A stretch of 64,000 nt of DNA from NCBI GenBank assembly GCA_035048815.1, contig JAUCBN010000020.1, positions 18,753,001 through 18,817,000 of the forward strand, in the 5' to 3' direction. The first letter of the stretch is position 1. Each line of letters opens with the position of its first letter. The notes under the pieces are model-generated. The model saw nothing but the letters and a program-made list of their open reading frames with translations, had not been told where the DNA came from and made no database searches. Shown here piece after piece: positions 48,201-60,687 of this stretch. A program made the translations under genes and the position numbers. The DNA comes from Abelmoschus esculentus. Taxonomy: Eukaryota; Streptophyta; Magnoliopsida; Malvales; Malvaceae.

Positions 48201-49825
48201 ATATGTAAAAACAAAGAAACAATTGTTTCTTTGTTTTCACTAAAAATGCTTTGCAAATTTGAAAAGGTTAAAAAGAAGGATTTTTAAATTTTTTAATTTA
48301 ATTGATGAATTGATTTATATTCAAATCCTTATAAACACAAAAATGTTATTTTTCCAACAAATTTTAAATATCAAATTTCTAACCGTGGTTTGAATCCCTA
48401 TAAATATAGGAACTCTTTTATTTTATTTGTCATAATTATATTATGAGAAAATAGATACCAAACATTTTTTCACAGTTTCATTGCTGGAAACAGTTTTTTA
48501 TTTCTATTTTAATTAGTTTGAAATTTCTCAACTTCTGTTTTGCTAGCATCATTTAATTAGTTTTCTTTTTTAATGCTTAACCAACCCTATGCTTTAGTGT
48601 TTTCTAGAGTTAGGGTGTGTTAAACAAAGGGCTTTTTTCATCCCAAGCACTTCCTATAAGTGCTTATGGAGCCAAACCAAGAATCTGGTTGCTATGTGCT
48701 GTTCAAAAACACTTTTCAACTGTAATATGAATATCAATGCTAAACTACCCCTCTGTGTCAATACTTCCATCTTTCGATTTCTTGATGGTAAGCGTACATA
48801 CTTTTAACAGGTTTTGTAGAGGAAGACAGCCCTTACTCTACAGGAGGTCAGAAGGGAACTTATTATTTCGAATTTTCTAGGCCTTTGAGAACCATGGACC
48901 GACTTCAACAGGTTTGAAAATAATCTTCTGGCTTTAGGCTTGTAACTAATGATATTAAATGTTGACAAATATAAACCACTGTTTTTGTGTTTATGAATTA
49001 TGACAATTCTTTTAATCATTGTATGTTATGATGTATGCAGCCTTTGAATTATGTCAAAATATAAACTCTCCTTGATAATTTTGGAATTGGAACTACTAGG
49101 TGGACTTTCAAATTTTAGGTTTAAGATCTAAATAGAATTCACTGAAATCATATTAGTGCATCTGCTTCTAGTTAATCTTGTGATTTTAAGACAATATTTT
49201 TTGCTTTATTTAGGAGATAAAACAAATAAACACGTAAACCTGCTCAGCTCTCATTTGATTACATGATACTTTCAGCTCCTTAAATGCAATGACCTCATGA
49301 CCCCCATATTCCCAACAAGGGCTTCTGCTTTCAGCTGAGTTTCTTTTATTCTTTTAAGAAAGAACAGTAAAATGCTACCTTAGCAGAAGATCGACTTTTC
49401 AATCGAAAAAGGAACATGTTATAATTCTAATGTCAAAACATAAATGATAATGCTGTGGTTCATTTCTGTTAAAACTGTTTACCTTGTTGCAACATCTGGA
49501 CACGAGTAACTTCTCTGTTGCATTGCAGGATGTTCAGTTCACAATAGGCGGATCAAGCAAGATGTCGGTTGCACTCTGGTATCCTGTTGGCGGGAATCCA
49601 TGGCACGGATCTGGACACTACACTATTAACTGCGACTGGATACCGTTGGATATTGCTTCAGGTGGTTCTAATCTACCAGGGTCGGTGAAACCAAGCGGGT
49701 CTTGGGATGTCACCTCTGCATTCTCTCTTTTATTCTCAGTAGCAGCTCTTTGTGTGGCCGTATTTGTGGCATATCAGGTTTCCAGACCCAAGAATATACC
49801 ATTTACACCAGTGGAAAATCTTTAG
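45293..49825 (+). CDS. Cytochrome c-552/DMSO reductase-like heme-binding domain protein, 362 aa
   Basis: Exons: 45293-45553, 45645-45712, 45932-45998, 46105-46259, 46390-46460, 47737-47805, 48811-48911, 49529-49825, all phases consistent. Start ATG at 45293 gives a signal peptide (MVPVVLLTLLVLGSGLTRR); an open frame reaching 45206 starts with GTG and lacks this placement. The body (ITLDGHADDWKDIDG, VDGDYAY, ALMFQIGNHATYHN, DVYAWNPHCRYLDG, DWKGAWWHSSFTIHSG, FEFSRPLRTMDRLQQ) matches the ethylbenzene-dehydrogenase-like heme-binding domain known in plants from such annotations. The C-terminus has one membrane span (AFSLLFSVAALCVAVFVAYQ) and a short tail, so it is a type I endomembrane protein. 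Function in plants is unknown. Introns 5 and 6 exceed 1 kb; intron 6 contains possible MITE debris (48093-48740). Confidence 0.82.
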
Positions 49826-50890
49826 ATTATATAGATATTCAAGCATACCATTGTAGAATTTCGAGCTCGAGCTCAAGCTTATCATACATGTTAGAGATTG
49901 TACTATTGCTTGAGTTTGTACTGCTTAAGCTTGTACTATGAACATACATTCCTTCTCACCTTATTAATTTTATTTTAATTAAAAGAGAGTTTAGTGTTAG
50001 TTTATTCTTCTGGTTTTGGTGAAGCTTGTCTGTTATTGATGAGTGGTCTGGTCCATTTCCTTGAGCACATCACATGTTTGATGACTTTCCTGTAATAATA
50101 TAAGTAGTAGCAGAGAATTAACTACCAATATTAAAAAATATACGAATCCATTGTATTTACATATTAGTTTAAAAAAATTACTACAATTTACATAAAATAA
50201 AGGGTATATTACGTAGATAATCCTTGATTCTTACTATAAAAAGTTATAAAATGTTCACGTGAATTAAAAATAACGAGTTGATGTCAATGACGATTGTCGA
50301 ACAAAAAATAAGATAAAATATGTAGTTATATAAATTTATTTATTTATTTATCTTATCAGTATTTTATTAAATTTTAACGGGTGAGATTGGATTGATATCA
50401 TTTAAATAGTTAAATGATTTAATTGAAAATTTTTAAAGACCAATGATCCAAATAGAATCTCTTCCATAATTAAGTGACTACAATGGTAATTTAACCAAAA
50501 TAAAAATAGTTACGTTATCCAAATGAAAGCGTCGGCACTGACAGGAACAAACTGGGTGAAAGAAACCAACAGTCAATCTGCTTCTCCGTTTCATTTTAAG
50601 TTTCCCATTTTGAAACTTAACAGTTTTCCCCCTTGTTTCTTTAAGCTGAGGTTCTTCGACTGGGGAACTCAGTAATGGCTGTTCCGACTCTGAGTCGTTT
50701 CGTACGAGTTATGATACCTGTGATGTTGTCTCCACGGCTGAATCATCCCTTGTTGTCTATCGCAAATAAGTTATTCTCATAGTGTCGCTTCGGAGCTGTT
50801 ATGCTCATCTGAAACCGTAATCTCACCATTGGTTTGTTGGAATCTCGCCAGATCTGAGTTGTCTCTGGTTTAAAATCAACGGCGTTGGTG
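49826..50890. other. Intergenic DNA and receptor-kinase 5' leader
   Basis: 3' flank of the heme-domain gene, AT-rich spacer, then the leader of the kinase from about 50520. A 35-codon upstream ORF starts at 50674 (MAVPTLSRFVRVMIPV) and stops before the main ATG. Confidence 0.45.
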
Positions 50891-52329
50891 ATGTCACTTC
50901 TTGCCCTTTCAAATCCCAGTGGTAATCACTATCTTTTAATTGCCTTTTCATAGTAGAAATTTAACGATTTCATGGTTTTCAATTTAGTTGTCTAGGAAAA
51001 TCGAGGACTCGGAACAAAGCAATATCTTCGGTTTTCTTTTCATGCTAGATTATAAATACGTTAATTAGCTAAAGTGATGGATTAAGCTCAGTCAGGAAGT
51101 AGATTTTTATGTATTGTTTTATTTGGTACTTGTTATGACCAAAAAATAGTTTAGGTACCTAAAAGAAAGAAGAAGAAAAAACTCATAGTTTAGTGTGTTT
51201 TTTTCTCTTTTTCTTTAAGCCTTATTTTTATTTTGCTCGTCGCACGAGAGATATAAGAAAGGAATCCTTCCACCGTTTCATGCAATTATTTTGGTTTAGC
51301 TGGAAATGTAGTTTTGGGACTGTAAATTTCCTGCTTGTTGTTTTACATAATATAATTATCACTGTGTTTTGGGTTAAAGAATGAGAAGAAAAGTGAGCGA
51401 GAGAAGAGAGCTAGAATTCTAATAATCAAAGAATTTTATAGGAGATAGATTATTTTCACAAAATAGTTGTAGTTTTAAGCTGCATAAGATTATTTTGCAA
51501 AGAAGGAAACTTTGTTTTCCATTGAAGTCTCAAACCTGGGTTTGGGAGGCAAACGGGCATTTGCAAAAGTCAGATTTTCTGGCTGTTTCGAAACAGCTGT
51601 TTGGGGAAGAAAATCGGTGGATGAACAGGTGTTTAGAACCAAAGGTGAATTGTTTGGTGTTGCTGTTGTTGGTGAACGAGCCCTTCTCAAGGCAGCCTTA
51701 GATTTACAATCTTTTGTAGCCAGTCACGTTTGCGGTGAACACTTAATTTTGGAGTTCTTTTGCATTATAGTATAGAAATTGTATTTTTTAATCGTTGTTA
51801 TATAAATATATGTATGGCTTTATACTAGCTTGATTAAACGTTTTCTTCACATAACATAAACAGGAGCATTGGGAAATGTCTGTTCATTTTTTGTGGAAGT
51901 TGCTGTTCTGAGTTGTGCAATTTCTATCAACAATGCTGATTTTTCCAGTAATCTACTCCAAACACCATCACAATCTCCCACCACGGTGGGTGAGGGTGCA
52001 CCAGCTGTTTTTGATCTTCCTTCACCTTCCAATCCGTCATTGATTCATAGACCACACGGAAGACATTTTTCACCACGCAGTGCACCAACACTTCTAGCAC
52101 CAGCCCTACCTCCTCTTCATGGTCCATTAATAACTGCCGGTCACTCTCCTATTAGTTCACGCATGTCAAAACCCTTGATGAAGAGGAGTGCATTAGTGCC
52201 TCCTGGTGTGGACTTGCCAAATATTGCCCCTACACAGATCAGTTCTGGTCCAATTTCTGCTGGTTTAGCTCAACCACCGTTGGCTCCTGAAGTGTCCAGT
52301 AAGATATTTTCTAGATCATTTTATTACCA

Positions 52330-52372
<43 letters not shown>

Positions 52373-55065
52373 CTTTATGCATCCGGTACATAATATCATA
52401 ACTCAACATCTTTTATAGCACTCTGTGCAAGATGTAGTTAGAAGGTAGCATCCTGAGCATGTATTGTTTATATCTTTACACTGTATGAGATTCTTACATG
52501 GTATTTTCTCACTTGTTCAGATTGTTGCAAATCAAATTCAATTTTCAAACGAGGAACTCATGGTTGTCATTGTGTGTATCCCATAAAGCTTGACCTTGTC
52601 CTTTTAAATGTCTCTCAAAGCACAGATCGGAATGCCTTTTTAGTCGAGTTAACTTCTCAGCTTGATTTGCTTCCCGATCAAATTGAGATTATCAATTTTT
52701 ATATGCTCAGTCTATCAAGATTAAATATCTCTATGGATATTATTCCACACACAGGGATCAGTTTCTCTGCCAGTGATGCATCAAAAATAAACTCTTCACT
52801 TGTGATGCATAGGGTTCGTTTTGACCCAAATGTAGTTGGAGATTACAAAATCCTTAATTTTACCTGGTCTGAGCCTCCAGCGCCTTCCCCGGGTAACTAT
52901 TGATAGAACTTAAATTTTTCTAGGATCAAATAACTTCTATGTTTTTTTTTTGGTTGGATAATGGTTTTCCTGGCTGTTAATAGCTGTAATTTTACATATG
53001 GGGTTTACCTTATCTTGTTTTATTTGTCCTAACCAAGTGGCATCTTATTTACAGCTCCTGTCACGGTTTCCAGACCTAAAGCAGCAACTGCACATCAATC
53101 TTCCAATTCTACCTCACTCGGCTCGTCAAACAAGAGAAAAAAATTCAAATTTGATTCTTATTTTTGGTATTTCTGCTGGCATACTGGTTTTTGCTATAAT
53201 ATCAGTGCTTATAATTTGTTCGTGCACATTCCATAAGGGAAAGACAAAAGCATCTCCCAAGGAATCTGGTATGCATATAAGCACAAAACTCTGAATTTTT
53301 GTGTGCCGCGGATGAAATATTGAATAAGAAACTTACTTTTTCATGGATGTCTATCGCTGTTAACTGAATGTCTGTATTGAGCTAAAATAATAGATGGAGA
53401 AAAAGGTTTTAGAACCCTAAACATTAGCAGAACCAAAAAATAATACTTAGTTTGCCTGATTTTGCACTTCTAGTCACACCTTATGAATGAGAATGCAGAT
53501 TGATTTTTGTGGCATTGTTTTATAGTCAGATTCTTGCTGATAATATGAATGTTCTAACTCCTTTGTTCTTATTATTTATTCAGTAAAGCCAAGGACAGCT
53601 GACGCTGTTGTGCAAGCAGGCTCTTTTCCCCACCCAAGCAGTACAAGGTTTTTACAGTATGAAGAACTCAAAGAAGCAACAAACAACTTTGCAGCTTCAA
53701 ATATACTGGGGGAAGGGGGGTTCGGCAGAGTTTTCAAGGGTGTTTTAAGTGATGGTACTGCTGTAGCAATTAAAAGGCTAACCAATGGAGGGCCTCAAGG
53801 AGATAAAGAGTTTTTGGTTGAAGTTGAGATGCTTAGCAGGTTGCATCACCGTAATCTTGTGAAACTTTTAGGTTACTATGGCAATCACGACTCTTCGCAA
53901 AACCTGCTTTGTTATGAGCTTGTTCCAAATGGAAGCTTAGAAGCCTGGCTCCATGGTATCTTGCCTCTCTAAATTTGACCCCATGTGCAGCTCATTCGTT
54001 GATGTTATCGTTTTATCTGCAGCCAGTTATGGTACGTGATACCAACTTCCTCCCGTTTTGCCTCAGGTCCCTCGGGAGTAAACTGTCCTCTGGACTGGGA
54101 AACCAGAATGAAGATTGCACTTGATGCTGCACGAGGACTTGCATACCTTCACGAGGACTCCCAACCATGTGTTATCCACCGGGATTTCAAAGCATCCAAT
54201 ATATTACTCGATAATAACTTTCATGCTAAAGTTGCTGATTTTGGCCTTGCCAGACAAGCACCTGAAGGCAGAACAAATTACCAGTCTACTCGCGTAATGG
54301 GCACATTTGGGTTGGTTTTCATACACTACTACAAATCTTGCTCTCTTGTTTAAATTGACCCTAAGATAGAATGCGAATATGCAATTGATTTTTAGGTATG
54401 TAGCTCCTGAGTATGCTATGACCGGCCATCTACTTGTAAAAAGTGATGTTTACAGCTATGGAGTTGTACTGCTCGAGTTACTCACTGGAAGGACACCTGT
54501 AGATATGTCACAACCATCTGGACAGGAGAGTCTTGTCACCTGGGTGAGTAGTAACCTACTAACCTAGGGTTAGCTTCACTATTGCTAATGCTTCTATATC
54601 CGGACTTCATTCGACTAAGAATGTGTAGTCATAAGACTTCGTTAATTTCTTGATCTTCTTGTTAACTCAATTTGGTTGTTCTTTCAGACGAGGCCAATCC
54701 TGAGAGACAAGGACCGATTGGAAGAGCTTTCTGATCCAAGGCTAGGAGGGAAGTATCCGAAAGAAGACTTCATACGGGTTTGCACAATTGCTGCTGCTTG
54801 TGTTGCTCCCGAGTCGAGTCAAAGGCCCACAATGGGTGAAGTAGTACAGTCGTTAAAAATGGTGCAGCGCATCACAGAATATCAGGATTCCGCATCAACC
54901 ATTTCAAATAACCGGCCCAACTGCAGACAGTCGTCTACTACTTTCGAGTCTGATGAGACATCCTCAATGTGCTCTTCTGGTCCTGTCTCGGGTTTCTGTG
55001 CTTTCATTAATGACAACATCTCACGTACAGCAGTTTCCTCTGAAGATCTTCATGAGGGGCGATGA
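50891..55065 (+). CDS. Receptor-like Ser/Thr kinase, related to Arabidopsis At4g02010, ~724 aa
   Basis: Exons: 50891-50921, 51864-52298, 52521-52892, 53074-53268, 53584-53955, 54067-54310, 54396-54543, 54688-55065; frame-consistent. The N-terminal region is short and hydrophobic, then Pro/Ser-rich (TPSQSPTTVGEGAPAVF). A cysteine-containing extracellular domain follows (CCKSNSIFKRGTHGCHCVYP, INFYMLSLSRLNISMDI). One membrane span lies near residues 306-328 (LILIFGISAGILVFAIISV). The kinase has GEGGFGRVFKG, Lys408 in VAIKRL, HRD at 506-508 (an RD kinase), DFG at 526-528 and APEYAM. The C-terminus ends SRTAVSSEDLHEGR. The choice of exon 4 acceptor is ambiguous: a start at 53055 gives family-like sequence but shifts frame, while 53074 keeps frame. 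Intron 2 holds a (TA)n microsatellite. The first exon is the least certain. Confidence 0.85.
52335..52370. repeat. (TA)n microsatellite
   Basis: About 18 uninterrupted TA repeats in intron 2 of the receptor-like kinase. Confidence 0.95.
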
Positions 55066-57237
55066 ACACATTTTAGGGGAGAGTAACTGAAAAATACAAG
55101 ACCGAGAAATATTCTCATTATGAAATTTTAAATATGATTTTTATAGGTGTTTTAGTTTATGTGGACTTTGGATGGATGGGAAATGGGTGCTTCTTCCCAG
55201 TTGTTATTGTACCACTGTTAAGTTTTCTCCAAGCATTCAATGCTGGATGAAGTTTTGTACATATGTTTTTTTAGACTTGTTTTTTATGAGATTGGCTTTA
55301 AGCTTTATATTCAAGGGTAAATTATATAAATAGTAATCATATTATGGGGTTGGTATCGAAATAGCCATAATACTTTAAAAAACGTTAAATCTATCAATCA
55401 ATTATTAAAATAATATCAATATAATTATCGACCGTTAAAAATTAACAGGATTGATGACGTGACAGTTACAAATAAAATAAAATAATTACACAACTATTCA
55501 GGGATGAAGCTACCTATATTGTGGGAGGTACCTTTGCTCCTCTCAATTTTTTAGTATAATTATATTTGAGGTTCTTATTAATTTAAATAATAGTAAAATA
55601 AGATTTTTGCTCTACTAATTTTTAAATTTAAAAGCTTCACAGTCCCTTTCAATGTTTAATTCTAGCTTCATCCCTACAATTATTCCCTGTTATCGAAATG
55701 TGCTTTTGTTCTATAAATCAACAACATTTAAAAGACATTTTCAGTATAAAAATGATTTGATTTTTTTATATTCATCGATAATTTTAAATTTAATTTTTTA
55801 ATATATTTAAATTGGTGTGCTATTATGTTTAACGACTATTATTAATACTTTAATAATAAAATATTTAGAAAATCAAAACATAAATAATTATAATAACCAA
55901 TTTAAAAAAATAATGAAAAAACACATTTACTAAATGTAGATGAACATTTCAGTAGTTTACCTTTTCATAACGCAGGACTCATCCAAATGTTTGGAGGAGC
56001 GGATCAAATGACATAGAGACACGTGGCACATAATACAGACAAAATAACAAAAGGGATCGTTAACCTCATGAGCGCAGGGTTTTAACATACGCACGCTTTT
56101 TGCAGCGTAAAACCGTGTGAGGAAAAACGTTAAAGACAAAGAAAGAAATGAATGGCGAACGGGGATGATAGAAAATAAAAAGCGCGCGAGAAACAGAGGT
56201 TGGGTGAGTCGGTTCGGCGAGTCAAGCGACCGAGTCAAATTATCTAAAATTCCAAAACCCCAACTCCCAGCTCACATTCAAACAACAAACAGGAAAAGCA
56301 CAACGGGGGCGGGGGTGTGGCAATAGCAAAAAAATGGTGAACAAGGAGATGATTGTATTTGTTATTACAACATATGACCATCCTTCTCTAACCCTAGTTT
56401 CTCTTTATCTTTTTAACCCTCCCTTCCTTTCTTTTCCCTTTCTCTACCAAGATCATTATATTCTCTTTCCCTTTCCTCACTTTTTTTATTTTATTTTCCA
56501 TTCTCTTTCGTGGGTTTCTCGGTTTCTTCTTTACGGCCATCTCAACAAGGTACATAGTAGATTATTCGTGGATTCTTTATGTTTTTTCCCTCCTATTTCT
56601 TGTTTTCTGATTTGATCTATGGATCTTTGTGGGGCTGAATTCTGATTACTTTTCGATTACCAGTTTCTCATGTTGATGGTTTGATTCGTGAGAATTTTTT
56701 TTTAAATCTCGAGTTTGCTTTTCGTTTGATGGTGATTTGACCCTTTCTAAATTTTGGGATAATTTTAATTAATAGAAAGGTTTGGTTTTTACCCTATGGA
56801 TTTGGGGTAATTCCCTCTGATACTGCATTTGAATTTCTTTGCTTTCTTTCCGATTTTCTTAATCTTGATATTTTGATCATTTGCTTGTGAAATTTCAAGT
56901 CCCTGATTGTTTGGCCTCTATGTTGTTTACATTGGTTAAATTCTTTTGGCTGGATCACGCATCTAGCGGTTTTGGGATCTATTCTTAGTTGTCATTCTAT
57001 TACGTATTTTACAGGTTTTTAAAGATGTTACATCATATATTAGATTCTTTAGCCTTTTTGTCCTCCATCTTCTTGTTTGATCTGATCTGACTGTGATAAA
57101 TTGAAGTTGCTTTTGTTTTGATTTTAGATGTATGCAATTTAAATCTCATAATTTGGTTGTTCTTTCCTTTAGGATTAGTGATCTTCCTGGAGCAACCTTC
57201 TGGAACTGGGAAGATAGCTGATAACAATTTTATTGCC
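55066..57237. other. Intergenic DNA and IES2-like 5' leader
   Basis: 3' flank of the kinase to about 55300, then AT-rich DNA with transposon-like debris (55310-55700; the words GGGATGAAGCTACC and TAGCTTCATCCCT at 55501 and 55663 are in inverted orientation). From about 56100 it is promoter and CT-rich leader of the IES2-like gene, with a leader intron probably ending CTTTAG at about 57173. Confidence 0.45.
55501..55677. repeat. Short element with inverted ends (possible MITE)
   Basis: The left end GGGATGAAGCTA and right end TAGCTTCATCCC are perfect 12-bp inverted copies about 177 bp apart, within AT-rich DNA. No target duplication was confirmed. Confidence 0.45.
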
Positions 57238-59535
57238 ATGGAAGAGTTTTCTGGCACTCGCCTTAATGGTGTGAACAATGCTGTGAGGAAGAAAAGGAGT
57301 CAGCTTTGTCGTCGGCCTCGTCCCGATTCACAGTCGCCCTTGTCTTCGACACCACCGTCAGATGATGTGACCAAGCTCTCTAGCGATGAGAATGCCAGTG
57401 GTGATACTAATTCAAATCGGAAAGAAGTCAATATTAATCAATACAATTCTAGAATTTCTCCTGATACTGGTTTTGAAGTTGAGAAAACCCATAAAAGAAA
57501 GAATGAAGACGGAGGGTTCAATTCGCTTTATGACAATGAGCCTGGGTGAAGCGGCTCAAATAGTAAGCGTTATAGCAAGGGTGTACTTGCTCCTGCTAAT
57601 TGGAAAAGCACAAGCAAGGGGAAGGAGTGGTCGGAATTAGAGTCAAGGGATGCTGAGATTCAGAGTTCAGGGCAAGCTGTTACTGATAGTAATGAAAGCA
57701 AGGTTAAAAAGGTTAAACTCAAGGTTGGAGGAGTCATGCGCACAATCCATGCCAACACAGCAGTTGATGGGTTGCCAGCCACTGCGTATTCTGCGAGGAA
57801 GAACAATCTCCAGGTAGTTAGTTGTTGGTTTGAAAATGGCAATTTTATATTGAAAAAGTGTTTTTCTTTTGTTGTTTAATGTGGATGTCTTTCCTCTCAG
57901 TTTAGCCAATATATGGTATTTTATAGCAGGTGGCCGCTGGATTGTCTTAAAAAGGATCTAGTTTAGGAGCTAAAAATTACAATACCTTACGAAATTGCAC
58001 ACTTGTAAATTAGCATACTCTAGATAATGCATGGATTTGTTTAGTGGAACCGTATTCCTTTGGGTGATGGATCATGTGGGATTAAATGATTTGGTAGTAA
58101 TCTTTTAATAGCATTTCGAATTCCACATGATCTTATTGTTGTGTCTTTTTATTGCAGGGAAGTACCAATGATGGGTACTCACCTTCAGATAGGAGTGGTT
58201 TGCAAGGTGTGCCATGGAAAGATTTCTCCAAAGGTGGATTTGGTTTTGGGAAGGATGCTTCTTTGGTGGGAAAAACTTCCGGAACCGTTCGTAAAAGCAA
58301 GCGGGTCCCTAAGAGACGTCTACTTGATGGTGAATTCAGTGAAGATGACGATGATGATGAGATCCGCTACATGGAAAAACTTAAAACTTCAAAGATTAGT
58401 CCAGCATATAAGGAAGATGAGGATGTATCTGGTAAGAAACCGAAAAAGATCTCTATGGTTGCCAAAAATGAGAAAAGGAAGCATAGATCAGATAAGGTAC
58501 CCACTGATACCGACTATGAGGAGGAAGATGAATTAGCGTCTGGTGGTGAGCTTGAAAGTAAGAAGAAAAAAAACACAGAGAGAGTTATCTTTCACAACAC
58601 GTCAACGTGCTCTTCAATCAAGCAAATATGCCTCTTCTGCACCTGGCTCAAGCTTAATCGAGTTTCCAAATGGTTTGCCACTTGCCCCATCAAAAAGTAA
58701 GCATTTGTTTCAGTCATAACATTTTATGCAATTTATTGGTCACGTTCATCACTTTTTACAGTAATTGTTGTTGATTGTAGAGGAAAAGGCGAAAGTCTCA
58801 GAAGTGGAGCAGCAGCTAAAGAAGACGGAGGCTGCTCAGAGAAGAAGGATGCAAGTTGAAAAGGCCAATAGGGAATCTGAGGTATGTTCCCCGGCCTGGA
58901 TCATCATATGTTTGGATATGAATTTTAGAACTTCAATGCAAAAGGTTGAGTGTGTTTGAATTACTCTTTAGGCTGAGGCTATTAGAAAAATACTTGGGCA
59001 AGACTCCAGTAGGAAGAAGCGGGAAGAAAAGAACAAAAAGCGTCAAGAAGAATTGGCACAGGTACACTTCAAATACTGATATGTTGGATCGAATATAAAA
59101 GTTTAGTGAAACATAACTATTTTTTGTAAGTCTTATAAATTAATGTCATTTTGTCTAATCTTTCCATACATGCGTATGTACAGGAAAGGGCTGCTAACGA
59201 AGAGATGCTTGCATCAAATACAATCAGATTGGTCATGGGTCCTGCAGGAACAACAGTGACATTTCCCAGGGACTTGGGTTTCCCTACCATATTTGATACC
59301 AAACCCTTGAGGTATTTACACCTTTAAATGTCCAAGTTGATTCAGTTTATCAAATGTTTGGTTCCTTATGTCCTCAGTATGAATATCCAGTTACCCTGCT
59401 CCTCGTGAAAACTGTGCGGGTCCGTCATGCGCTAACCCATACAAATACCGTGATTCGAAGTCAAAGCTACCTCTTTGTAGCCTGCAGTGCTACAAGGCAA
59501 TTCAACAACAGATACTGGCTGAAACTACCTGCTAG
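57238..59535 (+). pseudogene. INO80 complex subunit IES2-like gene with two coding lesions
   Basis: Homologue of the chromatin-remodelling INO80 subunit B/IES2 (PAPA-1 region plus HIT-type zinc finger). Exons: 57238-57813, 58158-58696, 58781-58881, 58972-59061, 59184-59311, 59391-59535. Recognisable parts are VPKRRLLDGEFSEDDDDDE, SKYASSAPGSSLIEFPNGLP, EVEQQLKKTEAAQRRRMQ, AEAIRKILGQDSSRKKREEK, LVMGPAGTTVTFP and the cysteine finger CAGPSCANPYKY ... LCSLQCYKAIQQQ. Two lesions break it: an in-frame TGA at 57547-57549 after NEPG, with clear coding continuing (SGSNSKRYSKGVLAPANW), and a one-base excess in the A run at about 58564-58571 that shifts frame before the conserved QRALQSSKYASS stretch. 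All other junctions are intact. It may be a recent pseudogene, or the assembly may contain errors. Confidence 0.82.
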
Positions 59536-59894
59536 TCTTTCAAGCTCCCCCCTTTTTTGTAGTTAATATTAATGTCATTATTATAGCTCAGCTTCTCAAA
59601 CATGATGTGGTGGAGCCGTTGATGATGATATGACAAACATTATTGTACTTTGTAGCTCAGCTTCTCAATCTTGATGCAGTTGATCCTAATAAGGTTTCTC
59701 AGGTTCCATGTTTTCTCACTCTCTCTCAACCATGCACATCTGTGTAGCCATTATGCATGTGATTTGAAGCCATAAATTGAATGCCGATGATTAAAAGTCT
59801 GAGTCACTTTAGCTTAAATTAGAAAAACTGGAAACTGTGGATGAAATTATTTCTTAACAATAATTGCAGTATTCAAAGAGATGGTCGAGATGTT
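59536..59894. other. 3' flank of IES2-like gene
   Basis: 3' UTR and spacer. The phrase TAGCTCAGCTTCTCAA occurs twice (about 59585 and 59655), a small local duplication. Nothing else recognised. Confidence 0.4.
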
Positions 59895-59916
59895 GGCCCA
59901 TCCTGAGTTGAGCCCA
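59895..59916 (+). promoter_or_regulatory. Two site II elements of COX5C promoter
   Basis: GGCCCA (59895-59900) and AGCCCA (59911-59916), reverse complements of TGGGCC and TGGGCT, lie close together upstream of the COX5C leader. This is the known arrangement in plant promoters for respiratory-chain genes. A telo-box-like AAACCCTAA occurs at 60040-60050 just after the leader donor. Confidence 0.65.
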
Positions 59917-60036
59917 TTATTTCACAAGGGTAAAATAGAGTCTTCCAAATTATGTTGTACAATTATCCCCCGGTTCTCTTGATTTCTGAATCTTGAATCC
60001 AAATCCGTCTTCGAGTCTTCATCGCAACCTCGTTCA

Positions 60037-60661
60037 GGTAAACCCTAATTTCTCGCTTCGTTTATTCCGATTGATTTTCTCACTTTTAATTGTCCCCATC
60101 ATATGCTTGGAAACGTTGATTTATTTGTGTTTTTGTTATTACTCTTGAAGATCTTGAGATCCTAATTTTAGTTGCAAAATGGTTATTTTAATATCGATTT
60201 ACTTTTTACGATTGTTTTAATTATGCTGTGAAAATTGCAGTTCAAGTGTTATGAGTTTAATTGTTTGTCAAACTAAGAGTGGAAATCTGAGACATTAGGG
60301 TCAAACTCCATTACTTTAGTGGAACTTAAGTGATGAAGAATTTAGTGGGACTATGTTAGGTTCAAGCCTGTAATCTCTTATGGAGCAGTATAGTTTGAAA
60401 TCATTTCTTGTAAAGCCATATGTTTTTCAGGTGTAGCAAGAATTTTATGTTATAAATTATAAATAAAGTTTGAATGATAAAGTAGAACTTGTTGACTCGA
60501 CTAACTAGGATTTTTCCACTCAATTCGAGTTAACTAAATCGAATACTCACCCCTAGTTATGATACCTATCTTTTCAGTAATTGCTATATGTTCCACTTCT
60601 GGTTCCCCCATTTGTACAGTTGCAAGATGAATATTTTTATCCTTGGTTCTAGGTTTTATTA
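60037..60661 (+). other. Leader intron of COX5C (probable)
   Basis: Donor CGTTCAG|GTAAACC at about 60037 and acceptor GGTTCTAG or TTATTAG at about 60652-60661 remove ~620 bases just upstream of the ATG. COX5C genes of Arabidopsis and sunflower have such an expression-enhancing leader intron. Confidence 0.6.
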
Positions 60662-60687
60662 GGTTCAAGTTCAACTAAAGAAGTGAA

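Noticed and set aside
48093..48740. MITE in intron 6 of the heme-domain gene
   Set aside because: Phrases such as CTCCATTTGGTTTCAGG and TACCAAACATTTTTTC suggest hAT-type debris, but ends and target duplication could not be fixed.
51495..51775. Frames of 66-87 codons within kinase intron 1
   Set aside because: Open on both strands with no family resemblance and no in-frame junction to exon 2; an alternative first exon could not be supported.
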